Below, one piece after another: positions 8,063-11,339 of a stretch of 11,339 bases of DNA. Every line of letters starts with the position of its first letter. Within the stretch, counting starts at the first letter, position 1. The DNA lies in contig LT649940.1 of the NCBI GenBank assembly GCA_900128395.1, positions 1 to 11,339 on the forward strand, read 5' to 3'. The position numbers and the translations under genes are program-made. The DNA comes from Stramenopiles sp. TOSAG23-2. Taxonomy: Eukaryota; Sar. Under the pieces are notes generated by a model. That model did not search any database, had not been told where the DNA came from, and worked only from the letters and a program-made list of their open reading frames with translations.

Positions 8063-8108
8063 CAAATGCTTCTTTTGATTTTGTTGCATTAATATTAAGT
8101 TTATTCAT
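8063..8108 (-). CDS. Predicted first coding exon of the Ubl-methyltransferase gene
   Basis: The minus strand reads ATG at 8108-8106, then 14 codons (Asn-Lys-Leu-Asn-Ile-Asn-Ala-Thr-Lys-Ser-Lys-Glu-Ala-Phe) and a single G at 8063, directly followed by GTAAGT. The phase fits the acceptor at 7237 exactly. There is an A at position -3 of the ATG, and AT-rich DNA upstream could hold the promoter. A short exon can arise by chance; support comes from donor strength, phase match and the need for a start. Confidence 0.55.
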
Positions 8109-9053
8109 ATTTTAATAAATATATGTATATAATTGAATAATAAGTTTGTTTATTTATTGATAAAGGTATCGTCGTTGTTTGAAATAGTAAATCTTTTTTG
8201 TTATTTTGTATTTGTTTGTATATACTTCTGTTTGTTTAGCTATATATCTTTTGTATTCTATTGTATTTATCTATGTCGATATATAATTTTTAAAAATATA
8301 TAGTGTTATTCCATGTTATTTATTTGTAATTTTGTATGTTGATGTATTGAAATAGTGAAAAAGGTTGAAAATATTAAGAGGTATTTAGTACTGTGTACCT
8401 GTTAAATTTGTTAAAAGGACTAAAAAAATGTCTCAATGAAATGATACAAGGCGTACATTTTAAAGGAAATCAGTTCTATTTCCATGCTATTTCTACAAAA
8501 CACCTTAATCACCTCAATGAAAAAGAACAAAAACAAAAAGTAAGGAATTGCTATGCTATCCCCATACTATTCCAGTTAATGGACAATATTTCCCATTGAA
8601 ATTTATGTGTACAGTAAATTGGATAAATAGAAATAGCAGAAAATGGATGATAGAATATTAATAGGTGCATAAAATGGATAATAGAAATATAATAGAAACT
8701 TCTTCGGAAACAATAGCGAATACAAACAACAGGGTTTGAAAAAGTCCAAAACGTAAGATCATAATCTAAGTGCAATTTTAAGTATAATTTTCCCGTCTTT
8801 GATAGCTCTTACATTTTCGTTTTCTTGAGTTTGATGAAGATAGCAATAAGGAAGGTAATAGTATACAAAAAAGCCTAATTTAGTACAAAGTCTTCCTGTC
8901 TGAAAAAGAAAACGTAAGAACAAAATAAAATAAAATCACCGCAAAAAGTACAGTATTACCATAAGGACAAGCGTAATTAGAGTTAGCTATTCTCGCATCG
9001 TAAGATATAGAAATCATTATACTATTTTGCCTTTATTTAGTATAGTTTACTAC
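8109..9053. other. Non-coding region between divergent genes; one weak exon candidate
   Basis: This stretch is AT-rich without a convincing gene. A plus-strand frame (about 8381-8599) reads protein-like up to a GTAAGG at 8540, preceded by an AG near 8380. It could be an internal exon of a plus-strand gene, but there is no partner exon or homology. Bases about 8614-8695 hold three degenerate copies of an AAATGGATAATAGAAAT-like motif. I found no tRNA-like structure. The part next to 8108 presumably holds the promoter of the minus-strand gene. Confidence 0.4.
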
Positions 9054-9634
9054 TCCATGTCCTAGTTGTATCATTGAAATTATTGTGAAAAAAATGGACA
9101 AATTGATAGATCGCGTTTACGTTTTTGTTGCTCCTCGTGACTCGTGACTCTACAGTAACTCGATTCTCTCGATGACAACACAACAACCAACAATCTAAAT
9201 CTAGAATAAAGAAAAATGATGTGCTGCTGATGCTGATGATCTCTTCCATGTCCTAGTTGTATCATTGAAATTATTGTGAAAAAAATGGACAAATTGATAG
9301 ATCGCGTTTACGTTTTTGTTGCTCCTCGTGACTCGTGACTCTACAGTAACTCGATTCTCTCGATGACAACACAACAACCAACAATCTAAATCTAGAATAA
9401 AGAAAAATGATGTGCTGCTGATGCTGATGATCTCTGCATGAGCCTCAGCTTACATTGTGAAAAAAATGGACAAATTGATAGATCGCGTTTACGTTTTTGT
9501 TGCTCCTCGTGACTCGTGACTCTACAGTAACTCGATTCTCTCGATGACAACACAACAACCAACAATCTAAATCTAGAATATAGAAAAATGATGTGCTGCT
9601 GATGCTGATGATCTCTGCATGAGCCTCAGCTTAC
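9054..9634. repeat. Modular tandem repeat A-core-A-core-B-core-B
   Basis: A 163-base core occurs three times (9082-9244, 9273-9435, 9454-9616), with one substitution seen in copy 3 (T at 9581). Cores 1 and 2 are each preceded by the same 28-base spacer A (9054-9081, 9245-9272). Cores 2 and 3 are each followed by the same 18-base spacer B (9436-9453, 9617-9634). The period is therefore 191 bases, then 181. Each core holds two adjacent TGACTC motifs and ends in GCTGATGCTGATGATCTCT. The block ends about 250 bases before the ATG of the next gene. Short frames inside it are probably not genes. Confidence 0.95.
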
Positions 9635-9887
9635 TGGCTTACCTTCATACACTCCATACATACCATAATAATATGTAATTCGAAGACAAAAAATACACAT
9701 TTTCTTTGATATTTTTAACACATAGCGTAATAATAATCTAAATAAAGATATTATAATATATATATCACGTCCATTCATAAGATCATACATACTTTTTCAT
9801 TATTACTATCTTATTTCATTTGTAAAATGAGATACAAACGTAGCGCAGAGAAGAATAGCCTACAACATAAATAATATTTAAATAATC
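9635..9887 (+). promoter_or_regulatory. Presumed upstream region of the S74-domain gene
   Basis: The 253 bases before the ATG at 9888 are AT-rich and hold no other gene. TATA-like runs (ATAATATATATATCAC, about 9751-9766) lie roughly 120-140 bases before the ATG. No specific element can be assigned. The role is inferred from position only. Confidence 0.3.
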
Positions 9888-11339
9888 ATGTTTGATGGTG
9901 ATGACAACAATAATAATCTATTCGATCATCATGGTTATGACAATCAAACCCAAAAACAGGAACCGGAGGAGTATATATTAAAGATACAAATTACAAAGAT
10001 TACTCGTGCACAACTATGCTCACTGTCTCGTGATGAAAGTAATGGTAACGGAGGGAATGAGTTTGCTTTACGTGGAAATCTAGGAAGAGGTGATTATCAG
10101 ATGCATGGTATATTGAGTGACTTGAATAATAATATGCAACATGGAACAATATATTGCATTACAAATAATAAACCGCCGTACCCCCTTTCCTTACATATTG
10201 ACACCTTATTACCATTTTGTACTCGTAACGATCACAAAAATGGCAAAAAGAGAAACACAAAAAGGTTTTATTTTCAGAGTCAATTCGAAGAGGATAAACC
10301 TATAAGCTTCCAGATATACGATTTTAATGACATACCCTTATCAAATCATAAATTTCAAACCTTAATTGTATATAAAGCTGAACGCTTTCAAGAATTAGGT
10401 ACTAATTTAACAATCAACAACAACGGTATAGTTTCATTCCCAAATGCAAATTTAAACATAAGTAGTAGCAACATATCACAGAAATTTGATACAATACATG
10501 TAAATAATGCATATATTGCCCAAGCTATTGTTGATCAATTACAAGTATTATCTGATTCTGAATTGAAAATAATACAGACAGATACTCCATTTCCAGATGA
10601 CGTTTTAGAGCAAGTATTCGGCTTAAACTTGCATATTTACAAATGGATTAGTAATGGTAATTTGGATGCTGGTTATATAGCAGAAGATTTATTGGAAATA
10701 GGTACAAACTTACAGATTCCATTAATACACTATGAAAATCCAAGCATAAAAGTAACTCGTGAAAATATGAACGATCGTGTAATCAAAGATGAAAGTGGAA
10801 TTCCGATTTTAGATAAAGATGGACAAAAACGGATTAAAAAAGGAAGACGTTTAGTTGTTAATTCCAATGCCATACGTGCATTATTAATTCGAAGTATTCA
10901 AAACCTATTCAGTAATCAAAAAGAGTTGTCCACAAAAATGAATGAACATTTGGAAGGATTAAAAATATTTTATTATGATATTTATGAAAAACATATCAAA
11001 TTAGAGCAAAATATTGATGGCTTAAATTGTCGAGTTGATGAACTAGAGCAACAACAACAAAATCAACAGAATAAGGGAGAATTAACAATAAAAAAAACGG
11101 TAGAAACGAGGTCGGGGAAACAGATAGTCGAGTATTCAGGTGATGCAAAAAAAGTATTGCTTGCAAGGCAAGAAAGCTTCGATCGTAATAACAATAACAA
11201 TAATAACAGCAACAACATTACAATAAATACCATGGGTGTCAGCGCATCATCTAAGAAAGAAAATAAGAAGAAAGAAAACAATACATTTATTATAGTAACA
11301 ATTGTGATTAATAATGAAGCAATTGTTGCAATAGATTTA
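9888..11339 (+). CDS. Peptidase S74 / intramolecular chaperone (MYRF-like or tail-spike-like) protein, 5' part
   Basis: The frame is open from ATG 9888 to the right edge (484 codons, no stop), so the C-terminus is missing. Residues 1-25 are Asp/Asn/Gln-rich. Residues 26-165 are not recognised. Residues 170-220 have a beta-rich, fibre-like look. SDSELK (222-227) matches the SDxRLK start of S74 chaperone domains; Ser222 and Lys227 fit the self-cleavage Ser-Lys pair. Then come FGLNLHIYKW (244-253), GYIAEDL (262-268), a charged insertion of about 50 residues, LVVNSNAIRALLIRSIQ (322-338) and a coiled coil (340-395), the family order. The domain trimerises and releases the part before it. In eukaryotes this fits MYRF transcription factors, where cleavage frees a DNA-binding trimer from a membrane anchor; no Ndt80-like domain is clear and no full membrane segment is reached. 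A viral fibre origin is the alternative. Confidence 0.75.
   Translation, partial: MFDGDDNNNNLFDHHGYDNQTQKQEPEEYILKIQITKITRAQLCSLSRDESNGNGGNEFALRGNLGRGDYQMHGILSDLNNNMQHGTIYCITNNKPPYPLSLHIDTLLPFCTRNDHKNGKKRNTKRFYFQSQFEEDKPISFQIYDFNDIPLSNHKFQTLIVYKAERFQELGTNLTINNNGIVSFPNANLNISSSNISQKFDTIHVNNAYIAQAIVDQLQVLSDSELKIIQTDTPFPDDVLEQVFGLNLHIYKWISNGNLDAGYIAEDLLEIGTNLQIPLIHYENPSIKVTRENMNDRVIKDESGIPILDKDGQKRIKKGRRLVVNSNAIRALLIRSIQNLFSNQKELSTKMNEHLEGLKIFYYDIYEKHIKLEQNIDGLNCRVDELEQQQQNQQNKGELTIKKTVETRSGKQIVEYSGDAKKVLLARQESFDRNNNNNNNSNNITINTMGVSASSKKENKKKENNTFIIVTIVINNEAIVAIDL

Noticed and set aside
8381-8599. Plus-strand exon candidate with AG before it and GTAAGG within it
   Set aside because: Reads protein-like but has no matching exon partner or homology; too weak to call a gene.
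9037-9292. Two overlapping minus-strand frames of 70 codons in the modular repeat
   Set aside because: They arise from the repeated core, share its sequence in different frames and are broken by the repeat junctions.
7261-9887. tRNA or snoRNA genes in the non-coding stretches
   Set aside because: No cloverleaf with a GTTCRA loop, and TGATGA-like motifs in the repeat core lack a properly spaced partner box.

Overview
The window looks like nuclear DNA of an AT-rich unicellular eukaryote. The non-coding stretches are long and very AT-rich, with homopolymer runs, microsatellites and tandem duplications. The proteins are eukaryotic in style: a STAND/NACHT-type WD40 receptor, ubiquitin-like domains ending in Arg-Leu-Lys-Gly-Gly, and Asn/Gln-rich runs. 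One gene shows a convincing spliceosomal intron with a GTAAGT donor, a CTAAC branch-like site and an AG acceptor. I see no bacterial operons or ribosome binding sites. The species cannot be named from this sequence; an amoeboid or rhizarian-like protist would fit, but that is only an impression.

Layout from left to right. (1) Bases 3-3617, plus strand: the 3' part of a large receptor gene whose start, and presumably its NTPase domain, lie off the left edge. It encodes a helical region with the FHKSVKDWL signature, a Gly-rich linker and 20 almost identical 42-residue WD40 repeats that differ at only about six positions. Repeat 17 carries an in-frame 57-base insertion bounded by 6-base direct repeats. 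(2) Bases 3618-4411: a non-coding convergent region holding an exact 137-base tandem duplication just after the stop codon, then low-complexity sequence. (3) Bases 8108-4688, minus strand: a predicted two-exon gene. Exon 1 is 8108-8063, the intron 8062-7237 and exon 2 7236-4688. The 864-residue product fuses a ubiquitin-like domain, an NPPF-type adenine methyltransferase and two more ubiquitin-like domains. Its stop TAG lies in a 15-base tandem duplication, and the same frame stays open for 91 more codons (4687-4415). (4) Bases 8109-9887: mostly non-coding, with a modular repeat at 9054-9634 arranged A-core-A-core-B-core-B. (5) Bases 9888-11339, plus strand: the 5' part of a gene that runs off the right edge. 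It has a peptidase S74 / intramolecular chaperone domain with the SDxxLK self-cleavage signature, as in phage tail spikes and the eukaryotic MYRF transcription factors, followed by a coiled coil.

The receptor gene and methyltransferase gene converge; the methyltransferase gene and the S74 gene diverge across about 1.8 kb. Nothing shows that the three genes act together. Two (the NPPF methyltransferase and the S74 protein) belong to families also common in large DNA viruses, phages or virus-like elements, so integrated or captured origin is possible but unproven. The most unusual features are the Ubl-methyltransferase-Ubl-Ubl fusion and the near-identical WD40 array with variation confined to likely ligand-facing positions.
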